From Shewanella mangrovisoli (lineage in GTDB: Bacteria; Pseudomonadota; Gammaproteobacteria; Enterobacterales; Shewanellaceae): a stretch of DNA of 64,000 nucleotides. The translations under genes were made by a program, and so were the position numbers. Shown in pieces: positions 1 to 9,600 of this stretch. Positions within the stretch are counted from its first letter, which is position 1; every line of letters begins with the position of its first letter. The notes under the pieces were generated by a model. It was not told where the DNA came from. It ran no database searches and saw only the letters and a program-made list of their open reading frames with translations. Where the stretch lies: positions 3,782,001 to 3,846,000 of the forward strand of contig NZ_CP080412.1 in NCBI RefSeq assembly GCF_019457635.1, written 5' to 3'.

Positions 1-834
1 ATTATCTAGCATCATTTCGGCGCCAAGGAAGGTCGCAAAGGTGAACATAGGCCCAGGTACGGCTTGGGCAAAGGCGTAGCCAGTGAGGAAGCGATCGCTA
101 CTCAGAGAATCGCCGACCGCCGTCTCAAGCAATGGCAGCACCACATGACCGCCACCGAAAACCAAGCTGCCAGCGCGATAAAACTCACCGAAGATCCCAG
201 CTTCAGCGCCAAGACTTAAGGCAAAAAAACTCCCCACAAACAAGGCGATAAATATGCCTAAGCTCAAGTAATTCAAGCGAATGGGTTCAGTTTTTTGAGG
301 CTCGCTCTCGGTTGCACTCAAGAATGATAAGCCTAAAAGCGCGGCAAGGATTAACAACGCAATTTGGATCCACAAGAACGGGAAAATCAGTATGCTCGCG
401 GCGCTGCCAAGCATCAATAAGCGCGCGGTTTTGCGCTGACAAAACTGGCTGAACATCGCCAGCACAGCATCCGCAACCACGACCACAGCCAACAGTTTTA
501 AGCCATGGACTATGCCCTGCATATAATTGTTACCTAACCAAGCGGCGGTGGTTACGGCCAGCAGATACATTAATACAAAAGAAGGCAAAGTAAATCCGGC
601 AAAGGCGGCTATGGCGCCGAGCAGTCCCCCCCTATGGTAACCAATGGCAAAACCGACCTGACTCGAACCGGGTCCCGGCATAAATTGGCTTAAAGCCACT
701 AAGCTGGCATAACGTTTATCATCGAGCCAACCGAGTTCGTTGACAAAGGTTTGTCGAAAATAGCCGATATGCGCCGCAGGCCCACCAAAACTCATCAGCC
801 CAAGGGTTAAAAAACGTAAGAATATCTGCAGCAT
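1..834 (-). CDS. chrA: Chromate transporter ChrA-like (partial, C-terminus off the window)
   Basis: Inner-membrane transporter of the CHR family, which exports chromate; the substrate here is inferred from the family. The 278 visible codons stay open to base 1, so the C-terminal ~100 residues are missing. Seen: the N-terminal CHR signature (FGGPAAHIGYF, then FMPGPGSSQVGFAIG), several hydrophobic segments, and the second-domain hallmark (FGGGHVVLPLLE and AQAVPGPMFTFATFLGA), so this is the two-domain form. The ATG at 834 has an AAAGG-like site about 8 nt upstream. An in-frame ATG at 855 would add seven residues but lacks a ribosome site. Confidence 0.88.
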   Translation of the reverse strand, partial: MLQIFLRFLTLGLMSFGGPAAHIGYFRQTFVNELGWLDDKRYASLVALSQFMPGPGSSQVGFAIGYHRGGLLGAIAAFAGFTLPSFVLMYLLAVTTAAWLGNNYMQGIVHGLKLLAVVVVADAVLAMFSQFCQRKTARLLMLGSAASILIFPFLWIQIALLILAALLGLSFLSATESEPQKTEPIRLNYLSLGIFIALFVGSFFALSLGAEAGIFGEFYRAGSLVFGGGHVVLPLLETAVGDSLSSDRFLTGYAFAQAVPGPMFTFATFLGAEMMLDN

Positions 835-940
835 ATGCTTTGCCTTTCGATACATAAAGTAAGCGAGATTATGCCATTAAAAAGACAATTTGATGAAAAG
901 GAAATACTGTTACAGCGAAAGAGCGTTAAGCCATAGAAAC

Positions 941-969
941 AAAAAAGCCGGCAAAATCCATTTGCCGGC
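941..969 (-). terminator. Rho-independent terminator of subtilase 1
   Basis: Perfect 9-bp stem GCCGGCAAA / TTTGCCGGC around a 5-nt loop, followed on the minus strand by six Ts. It lies 50 nt past the stop at 1019. The same hairpin with identical flanks recurs at 6536-6564 after the second subtilase. Confidence 0.9.
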
Positions 970-1018
970 ATCCTAAATTCAGGATAAATATCAATTGACT
1001 AGGAAGTTAAACCCATGA

Positions 1019-4000
1019 TTAGTGAGTTTTTCTTCTTCTGATCAATGCCCCGAGAGCCAGTAGCATAGATAAACCACCTAATGCACCACCGCTATCTTTA
1101 TTGATGTCAGGGTCAGGTGTTACAGGTGGCGTAGTCGGCTCAACACCATCGGACTCAACGGTCAGCATAAAGCTAGTGCTCGCTGCATCAGCGGGGTTTT
1201 CCACATCACTCACAGTCACTGTGACTTCTACGTCGCCGTGGAAGTTAGCTTCTGGTGTAATAGTGATGCTTGAACCTGAAGTATTGCCATTCACTACAGC
1301 GCTGATGTGCTCACCCGTTACGGTGATCTTATTCACGCTGTTTTGCTCGTCGGCATAAATGACTTTCAAGCCTTCTAAGCGAGTGTTTTCAGCAATCGTT
1401 TGGTTAGCAATGCGAGCCACAGTGATGTTACTTGGTACTGTGACTGTGCGTGACATGCTGATGTTCGCCATACCATCCACCTGACTTACCGCATCCACAG
1501 TTAAGGCTTTACCTGATGCATTTGTCGCGACTTTAGTCCAAGCTGTCACTTCAAATTGAGATGACTCTGGGCCAACGTAGTCATAACAAACAACTAAACC
1601 GTTGCGGATCTTATCCTTCAGGCCGTTCCAAGCGTATTGCTCACCTTTATAGCCACCTGCAGGGCCTAATCTTGATAATGCACCTTTGAAGCCCTGTAGA
1701 CCGATAGAACCACGGTCATCTTGACTACCAAAGTCGATATTATCGTAGGCCATGATCAGCTCGTATTCACCATCGCCAAAGCGGGTGTTTACGTTGAATA
1801 GCAATTCGAAATCGAAACGGTCATCACGTTCTTCCCACTGATAAACACCTTGAGCATTTCTATCTAATTGCTTGTAAGAACGCGCATTATCGTACTCGAT
1901 AATCCCCCAACCACTTGATGTACTGCCCACAGAGATACCGGCAATTTCATCGCTGGTCACCACTAACGGCACACTCAGCATATCTTGAACGGTAAATTTG
2001 TAGTCATATGCACGCCACAACACTCCAATACTTGCCCATGGAGCATTGTTGTACGGGAAGATGTCATGGTATGGGAAGAAGATCTTCTCATTGTATAAGT
2101 TGATAATACCTGTACCCAAAAGCTGCAGAGAGTTGTTATTCCAAATGTTCATCTCTTCCGCGTTGTTATACAGGTGGTAACCGGTATAGTCACCGCCAAA
2201 CAGTGTGCTGATTGGTATCTGCACGCCAGTTTGGTAGTTGATCATATTGTTGCTCCCCGTAGGTGCTCTACCGGTTGCTTCATTAATGATCGTTGGCTGG
2301 AAACCGCTGTAGCTTGGGTAGATACCGAACTCTTCTAAATCAACATAACCACCAGGGTTACTGTTACCAAAGTTTGGTGTACGACACAGTGGGTCATCAT
2401 CGCTTGTGGTGATGTTGTAGTGGGCATAATCACCTAGAGTATTCGGTTGCACACCGCTAATCGTCAGCTTTTTACCTTCAACTTTAATATCCTTAACAAT
2501 AGCGCTTGATGAGCTATACACATCTTCAGCTTTCAAAGTTAAGCCTTCAGGGATATTCGCTTCGATAGTAAATGCACGGTCTGCACCCGATTCGTTAGGC
2601 TGTACTTGGAAGGTAAATGGTAATTGTTGACCTACTAATGCCTTAGTTTGAGTGACGTCTAGATTAACGTCATCCACACCACGAATAAGCTTAAAGGATA
2701 CTTTACCGATGTTACCCGCGTTCACTGCAGAGGTTCCAAAATCGACTAACGAGTAGTAAATATCACCCTCGCTCATTTCTGGCATATCCCAGTTTACGTT
2801 GATAGCAACAGCATCAGTACCATTGCTTACAGGGACTTCAATGCCCATGTTGCTGGCAACTTGGTCGCTAACAACGGTCGTGGCATATTGGAATGTTTCC
2901 ATCACGCCAGCATTATAATTATCTGAAGAAGAACCTTTTCTTGGGTTATAGAAAATAGCCCAATAAGTGCCTTCATCCGGTTCGTTAATATTACAGAAGT
3001 TGTTATACACACCGTCGTTAGACACACATAGGATTTCTTCTAGCGGGTCGGCTTGGCCGTTACCGTTGTAGTCCTTACCAACATAGATAAGAATATTGCC
3101 TTTATCCCATTCGCCATCAAATGGGGACGACACTTTCCCTAATGTTTCAACAATCAGACGACGGCTGCCAGCCGGCACGTCAATCATCTCAACCTTGGTC
3201 GCTTCGTCGACACGTTTAGTAATATCAGTGCTTGCATCCGCATTACTACTCCAAGGGAAGATACTTTCATCATCCTTTGGCAAAGTTGCCGTTTTCACTT
3301 CTGCTTTCACAGGTTCAAAAATACGACCATGAATGCTATCACCTTCAGGTAAATTAATACCTTTAATCACAGCACTGGCGTTATTACGGTGTGCCGTAGT
3401 TTGTAGGTTTGATGGCATATCGTTGTTGTCGTACTTAAACACGATTGGCCAATGGGCTTCAGGGGCATTATTGCTGGTTTCACTGAAAATCAAGTTCGAA
3501 TGCAACTCAACTTCGGCGTTACTGAATGGATCTTGGGTATCCATGATTGACGCTTCAATCACGATATCCATAGATTCACCCGCTTTGAGGGTAAACTCGC
3601 TTGGAGAAGCTTTAATGGTCACACCGTTTTGAACAGCCTGATTCTGAGAATCCACGTTCCAGTTGACCACATCACCGTTAGTCACACTCCAAGAACCGTC
3701 TTTAGTCGCACGAATAGTACGGATCCATTGGCACTTAGGCTTACATTCAAAGTTAACTAACTGTGGGATGTTCAGCTTGTGTACCACACCACCGTTATTT
3801 GGGTCGGCCGCTTTGAAGTTATCGATGGTTTCATCCATCACAAAACCTGCGTTAACTGCGTTTTTCACGTTAATACGGCCAGTACCCGCACGGTAGGTTG
3901 ACGCGAGTTCAACATCACCTGTAGCAGCGTTCAAACGACGATATTGAACTTTGTTCTCTGTCGTCATCGCCAGAGCAGACTGAACTTCAGTCGCAGTCCA

Positions 4001-6130
4001 TGTTGGATGTGCTTGACGAATCAATGCCAAAGAACCCGCAACGTGTGGCGATGCCATTGAAGTACCGCTGATCATCGCAAAATCGCTTGACGGAGAAGTC
4101 GTATCAAACGGATGTTCGTCGGCATAAGCTGCGAAGATATCCACGCCAGGGGCCGCAACCGCAGGAATTAGCGCTTCTGGAGTAGAAGTACTTGGACCAC
4201 GTGATGAGAATGGTGCTAACCAATCAGCTTTAGATGAATCGATACGGCGTTCGATGTCAGTCGCTGTAATGGTTAACTCATGGCCAGTACCTTTTCTTAA
4301 CCAAGTGAATAGACCACCGCTGTTAGAAGTACCCCAATTCTCTTGGGTGATATGAATAGACGGCACTGAATAAGATACCGCAGGGACAATTGCTTCACCC
4401 GCCGCATAGTTATACAGGATCATACCATCGGCGCCGCCAGCCTTGACGTTATCAGCTTTCACGCTACGGGCAATGCCTGTGGTGCTAGAAGTACTGTTAC
4501 GACGACAGGCAACAATCACGTTCTCATCGGTAGGATTGCCATCGGCATCCTTCCAAACGAAGGTATCGGCAGCGAATTCATTGGCGCAGTATTCATCACC
4601 ATAACTTGAAGCCATCACTACATGACCAGTCACAGATTCGTTGTTAATCACACCACCGGTGATTTCAGTCCAAGTTGGAACTGTTGAACCACCAATTGGA
4701 TTCACCAGTTTAGTGGTAATATCAACAACGCGATCGTGGGTCGTGGCCGCAGCACTTAATAACCATGGAGAAGAATGGTCAATTTTACCAAAATATTCTG
4801 CTGCACCATTGTATTGGCCTGAGTTACCCGCTGCTACCGCAACGGAGATACCGGCTTCGCGGGCAGCAAGGAATGCTAATTCAACATCGCTTGCCCAAGG
4901 ATTTGACTCCTGACCACCGATAGAGAAGTTGATCACATCAACACCATCTTTAATCGCGTCTTCAATACCGGCGACTAAGGCTTCACCAGGACAACCAGCA
5001 CCAATATGATTGTCGGGATAACACACTTGGTAGGAAATGATGTTGGCGTGGGGTGCAACACCGCTGATACGTGGGAATAAGCCAGCTTTAATCACTCGAC
5101 CATCGGAAGCTTCGGTGTCACTCACACCAGCAAGGTAATCAACGTTTAACAGTACGTTACCCGCCGCAGTTGAAGCAGTGTGTGAGCCGTGACCTTGGTA
5201 ATCCTCACCTACAGCCGGACGAGTAACACCATAATTACCGTTGATGAAGTTATCGGTAATGATTGGGTAAGAACGCACACCGATTAACTTATCGTTACAT
5301 AGGGTTTCAAAACCAGCCTTAGTACAGTCACCGACGAAGGTACCTGTTCCCCAAGGGTTGATGTGTTTATAACCATCATCGCCTTGTACGGCGAATGAAC
5401 GGTGATCCGTGTTTACACCGGTATCTATGATACCCATGATAACGCCTTCACCTTGATAAGGCAGACCATCAGGAGTCGATTCACCAGTCCAAATTTTATC
5501 AGCTTGGATCAGCTGAGGACCCGCATCTGACTGTAATGAGTAGATCTTTGATAAACGAACTGAAGCAACATTAGGCAGCTCTGCAACACGCAGCGCTTCT
5601 TCCTGCGTCATGGCGATAGAGAAACCGTTTACCGCGTTAGTAAACTGTTGGCGAACATGACGCGCACCTACATTAGACCGAATATCAGCCAAAACTTGCT
5701 TTTGGCTGTTTAGCAGTTGAGTGCGGTAGTTTTGTATTGCACGGTTTGCAGGTTGACCAGCCACAAACAATTTAGAAGATTGTACCCTTCTCGCGGAAGC
5801 GTTAGCCGTGCCTAACAGCTCTGCACTCACCTGCGCCAATGGCTTTTGATTCAAGCGGACAATATAAACTTGCTCGCCAGTCAAGCCTTCCTCGTATTGA
5901 AACTTCTGACTTTGAGGATTGATTTGAATGTTGAGACCCACGCCTTGAGCATTTTCAGAGGCTTTGATTTGCTCAGCGTTTAATTCATTGATCTGTTGAG
6001 GTGTTAACTGCAAACCTTTAATTTTTTGTACTTGGTTCTTATGTACATCGCCAATGCTTGCAGCAGCCTGCATAGCACCAGCACCATAAAGGGCGGCAGC
6101 AACAGTGTAAGTTATTAACTTCAGCTTCAC
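1019..6130 (-). CDS. Secreted subtilisin-like (S8) serine protease with PA insert and GlyGly-CTERM tail
   Basis: Large exported endopeptidase, 1703 aa. Seen: signal peptide (about 1-24), an I9-type propeptide region (about 80-195), then the S8 catalytic triad: Asp236 (IIDTGVN), His314 (GHGSHTAS) and Ser691 (SGTSMASPHVAG). A protease-associated-like insert lies between His and Ser (around AGGADGMILYNY). A long beta-rich C-terminal half follows, with an Ig/cadherin-like repeat near the end (VTVTVSDVENPAD). A Pro/Asp-rich linker leads to GGALGGLSMLLALGALIRRR, the glycine-hydrophobic-basic pattern of GlyGly-CTERM proteins. In that family a rhombosortase is thought to cut the tail during type II secretion and surface attachment. 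It is a tandem paralog of the next gene. Its substrate cannot be read from the sequence. Confidence 0.93.
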   Translation of the reverse strand: MKLKLITYTVAAALYGAGAMQAAASIGDVHKNQVQKIKGLQLTPQQINELNAEQIKASENAQGVGLNIQINPQSQKFQYEEGLTGEQVYIVRLNQKPLAQVSAELLGTANASARRVQSSKLFVAGQPANRAIQNYRTQLLNSQKQVLADIRSNVGARHVRQQFTNAVNGFSIAMTQEEALRVAELPNVASVRLSKIYSLQSDAGPQLIQADKIWTGESTPDGLPYQGEGVIMGIIDTGVNTDHRSFAVQGDDGYKHINPWGTGTFVGDCTKAGFETLCNDKLIGVRSYPIITDNFINGNYGVTRPAVGEDYQGHGSHTASTAAGNVLLNVDYLAGVSDTEASDGRVIKAGLFPRISGVAPHANIISYQVCYPDNHIGAGCPGEALVAGIEDAIKDGVDVINFSIGGQESNPWASDVELAFLAAREAGISVAVAAGNSGQYNGAAEYFGKIDHSSPWLLSAAATTHDRVVDITTKLVNPIGGSTVPTWTEITGGVINNESVTGHVVMASSYGDEYCANEFAADTFVWKDADGNPTDENVIVACRRNSTSSTTGIARSVKADNVKAGGADGMILYNYAAGEAIVPAVSYSVPSIHITQENWGTSNSGGLFTWLRKGTGHELTITATDIERRIDSSKADWLAPFSSRGPSTSTPEALIPAVAAPGVDIFAAYADEHPFDTTSPSSDFAMISGTSMASPHVAGSLALIRQAHPTWTATEVQSALAMTTENKVQYRRLNAATGDVELASTYRAGTGRINVKNAVNAGFVMDETIDNFKAADPNNGGVVHKLNIPQLVNFECKPKCQWIRTIRATKDGSWSVTNGDVVNWNVDSQNQAVQNGVTIKASPSEFTLKAGESMDIVIEASIMDTQDPFSNAEVELHSNLIFSETSNNAPEAHWPIVFKYDNNDMPSNLQTTAHRNNASAVIKGINLPEGDSIHGRIFEPVKAEVKTATLPKDDESIFPWSSNADASTDITKRVDEATKVEMIDVPAGSRRLIVETLGKVSSPFDGEWDKGNILIYVGKDYNGNGQADPLEEILCVSNDGVYNNFCNINEPDEGTYWAIFYNPRKGSSSDNYNAGVMETFQYATTVVSDQVASNMGIEVPVSNGTDAVAINVNWDMPEMSEGDIYYSLVDFGTSAVNAGNIGKVSFKLIRGVDDVNLDVTQTKALVGQQLPFTFQVQPNESGADRAFTIEANIPEGLTLKAEDVYSSSSAIVKDIKVEGKKLTISGVQPNTLGDYAHYNITTSDDDPLCRTPNFGNSNPGGYVDLEEFGIYPSYSGFQPTIINEATGRAPTGSNNMINYQTGVQIPISTLFGGDYTGYHLYNNAEEMNIWNNNSLQLLGTGIINLYNEKIFFPYHDIFPYNNAPWASIGVLWRAYDYKFTVQDMLSVPLVVTSDEIAGISVGSTSSGWGIIEYDNARSYKQLDRNAQGVYQWEERDDRFDFELLFNVNTRFGDGEYELIMAYDNIDFGSQDDRGSIGLQGFKGALSRLGPAGGYKGEQYAWNGLKDKIRNGLVVCYDYVGPESSQFEVTAWTKVATNASGKALTVDAVSQVDGMANISMSRTVTVPSNITVARIANQTIAENTRLEGLKVIYADEQNSVNKITVTGEHISAVVNGNTSGSSITITPEANFHGDVEVTVTVSDVENPADAASTSFMLTVESDGVEPTTPPVTPDPDINKDSGGALGGLSMLLALGALIRRRKTH

Positions 6131-6535
6131 TTTGCTTCTCCATTATTGTTGTAGTTGGTCATTTATCACACGACCTAACTGCCTGGTGGCGCCCTAATCT
6201 AAACACCAACGAATTAAAACACTCAGCACTTTGACGTAACATTTTGTACACAAAAACAAAGCTAAATAGGAAACTTTTGGCAAACAAACAATAGCGACTC
6301 AGTATTTTTCTTTGAAAAACATCAAATAAAAACAAAACATATCGATTACAAACGAAGAATCAGAGAATCACACTAAGCCAAAATCTTAGACATTGTTTTA
6401 ATTGTTATTTTTGTATCAAAAGCAATTAAGTAATGAGATATATCAGGCTGGCAGAGAGAATAAACCGAAATACAATAAACCAGAGTAGGTATGGATTGAA
6501 CCATCACACTGTCGTTTCGAATAGAATCACAAAAC
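6131..6535. other. AT-rich spacer between the two subtilase genes
   Basis: About 400 nt with no credible ORF. It should hold the promoter and leader of the 1019-6130 gene. The only distinctive part is a 20-nt element at 6231-6250 shared with the other subtilase. The rest (6251-6535) is AT-rich and I see no further structure in it. Confidence 0.7.
6231..6250 (-). promoter_or_regulatory. Conserved upstream element of subtilase 1
   Basis: The plus-strand sequence ttgacgtaacattttgtaca lies 100 nt upstream of the start at 6130. Subtilase 2 has tttacgtagcattttgtaca (11831-11850), also exactly 100 nt upstream of its start, although the surrounding DNA has diverged. It may be a promoter core or an activator site; which one cannot be told by reading. 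Confidence 0.55.
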
Positions 6536-6564
6536 AAAAAAGCCGGCAAAATCCATTTGCCGGC
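6536..6564 (-). terminator. Rho-independent terminator of subtilase 2
   Basis: Same perfect 9-bp hairpin and T-run as at 941-969, placed 50 nt after the stop at 6614. Confidence 0.9.
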
Positions 6565-6613
6565 ATCCTAAATTCAGGATAAATATCAATTGACTAGGAA
6601 GTCAAACCCATGA

Positions 6614-9600
6614 TTAGTGAGTTTTTCTTCTTCTGTTCAATGCCCCGAGAGCCAGTAGCATAGATAAACCACCTAAAGCACCACCACTGCTTTCTTCAGA
6701 CGGTGTTTCTGGTGTAGTCGGTGTTACAGGCGCTGTCGGTTCAACACCATCGGATTCGACGGTCAGCATAAAGCTGGTGCTCGCTGCATCGGCTGGGTTT
6801 TCCACATCACTCACAGTCACTGTGACTTCTACGTCGCCGTGGAAGTTAGCTTCTGGTGTAATAGTGATGCTTGAACCTGAAGTGTTGCCATTTACCACAG
6901 CGCTGATGTGCTCACCCGTTACGGTGATCTTATTCACGCTGTTTTGCTCGTCGGCAAACACAACCTTCAGACCTTCTAAGCTCGTGTTTTCCGCAATCGT
7001 TTGGTCGGCAATCGCACCAATACTGATGTTAGAGGGCACAGTCACGCTGTGGCTCATATTGATATCAGCCATACCATCGACTTGGCTAACCGCATCAACC
7101 GTCAGCACTTGGCCGGCAGCAGTGTTTTTAACTGTCGTCCAAGCCGTCACTTCAAATTGTGATGACTCTGGGCCAACGTAGTCGTAACAAATCACAAGAC
7201 CATTGCTGATTTTGTCCTTCAGGTTATCGAAGGCGTATTGCTCACCGAGATATTTCTGCAGTGGGCCATAGGCATATAGACCGCCTTGGAAGCCTTGCAG
7301 ACCGATAGAGCCACGACCATCTTGTGAACCGAAGTTGATATTGTCGTAGGCCATCATCATCTCGTACTCACCGTCACCGAAGCGGGTGTTCACGTTGAAG
7401 ATAAGCTCGAAGTCGAATCTATCGTCCTTCTCTTCCCATTGGTAAACACGGTTTGCATCGTATCCTAATGGCTTGTAAGAACGAGCATTATCGTATTCCA
7501 AGATACCCCACCCCGTTTGAGTACTCGCGATAGAGATACCCGCACGTTCAGCTAATGTATTAACCAATGGCGCACTCAGAATATCTTGAGTCGCACCGGC
7601 ACCTAGGCCAAATCCACGCCACAACATACCGATAGCAGCGTATGGGAAGCTGTTGTACGGGAAGATGTCATGGTACGGATAGAAGAATGGCTGCCCTTGG
7701 AATAGGGACACAATACCGTGGCCACGAATATCCAGTGAGTTTTGTTTATAGATGTTGATTTGGTCTTGGTTGTTATACAGGTGGAAACGATCATAAGTAC
7801 CACCAAACACAGTGCTAATCGGTAAGGTAATACCGTTGCGATATAGGATGTTATTATCCTTACCGCTCAACGCTTTACCATTAGAACCATACTCAACAGG
7901 CGCAAAACCACTGAAGATTGGGTAGATAGCAAACTCTTCTAAGTTCACATAACCGCCCGGCTTCTTGTTACCAAAGTTTGGCGTGCGGCACATAGCGTCA
8001 TCAATGTTAGTGGTGACGTTGTAACGTGGCTCAAGATCGCGGGTATCGGGTTGAATACCACTGATAGTCAGCTTGCCATTTTCCAGTTTCACATCCTTAA
8101 CGATGGCACTCGAAGAAGTCAGTACATCTTCAGGGCGCAGGCTTAATCCAGCCGGAATGTTCGCAACTATGCTAAATGCACGGTCAACACCGGTATCGTT
8201 AGGTTGTACCTCGAAGGTAAATGGAATCTGGTCACCCGCTACCGCCGCCGTTTGGGTGGCGTCTAAGTGCACATCATCGATGCCGCGCTCGAGTTTAAAG
8301 GCGACTTTACCAATGTTCCCCGCGTTCACCTCTGAGGTTCCGAAGTCCAGTAACGAGTAATACACGTCACCTTCTTTCATCTCTGGCATATCCCAATTGA
8401 CTTTAATATCAACAGGATCGCGACCATTGCTCGCAGGTACTTCAACACTCATATCGCTGGCAACTTGGTCCATTACAACTGTCGTTGCATATTGGAAGGT
8501 TTCTTCCAGCGCATTGTGATAGTTGTTCGCCGCTGAGCCTTTTCTTGGGTTGTAGAACAACGCCCAATATTGACCTTCTTCTGGTTGGTTAATGTTACAG
8601 AAGTTGTTGTATTGGATGTGGTTAGACACACAGAGCAGTTCTTCGAAAGGATCGGCCTTACCGTTACCGTTATAGTCCTTACCGACGTAAACGATTAGGT
8701 TACCTTTATCTAATGTCGCGCTGAGATCTGACTGAGTCGTACCGAAGGACTCAACGATTAAACGGCGCGCATTAGCTGGTACATCAATCATTTCCACATG
8801 GGTGGCTTCGTCAATACGCTGATCCATCGGGATCGTTAAATCGGTATTGCTTGCCCAAGGGAAGTTACCATCGTCATCCTTTGGCAGCACCACGGTTTTC
8901 ACATCCGCTTTCACTGGGCTGAAAATACGACCATGGATGTTGTCACCTTCAGGTAAATCGATACCTTTGATCACAGTATTGGCATCATTACGGTGAGCCA
9001 CTGCGCTTAAGCGTCCTGGCATGCCGTTTTTGTCGTATTTAAAGACCACAGGCCAGTGCGCCTCTGAGGCTTTGCCGCTCGCTTCGGTGAAGATCAGGTT
9101 TGAATGCAGTTCAACTTCGGCGTTACTGAACCAATCTTGAGTATCCATGATTGATGCTTCAACCACGATATCCATGGTCTCGCCCGCCGCTAAGGTAAAC
9201 TCGCTTGGTGACACCTTAATAGACACACCGTTTTGGACTAACTGTGAACGTGAATCCACGCTCCAGTTGATCACATCACCGTTAGTGACACTCCAAGTAC
9301 CGTCTTTAGTCGCCTTAATGGTACGGATCCATTGACACTTAGGCTTACATTCGAAGTTCACTAATTGTGGGATGTTCAGCTTATGAACAGCGCCACCATT
9401 GTGTGGATCCGCCGCTTTAAAGCGCTCTACGGTTTCATCCATCACAAAGCCCGCATTCACCGCATTGGCCACGTTGATGCGGCCAGTACCCGCACGGTAA
9501 GTTGAGGCTAAAGCCACATCACCATTCTTGTCATCCAAGCGATAGTATTGCACTTTGTTTTCAGCAGTCATCGCCAATGCCGATTGGATTTCAGTTGCAC

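Noticed and set aside
6777..7181. 134-aa plus-strand frame within subtilase 2 (and its twin at 1101-1358)
   Set aside because: Antisense shadow; it recurs only because the 3' ends of the two genes are near-identical.
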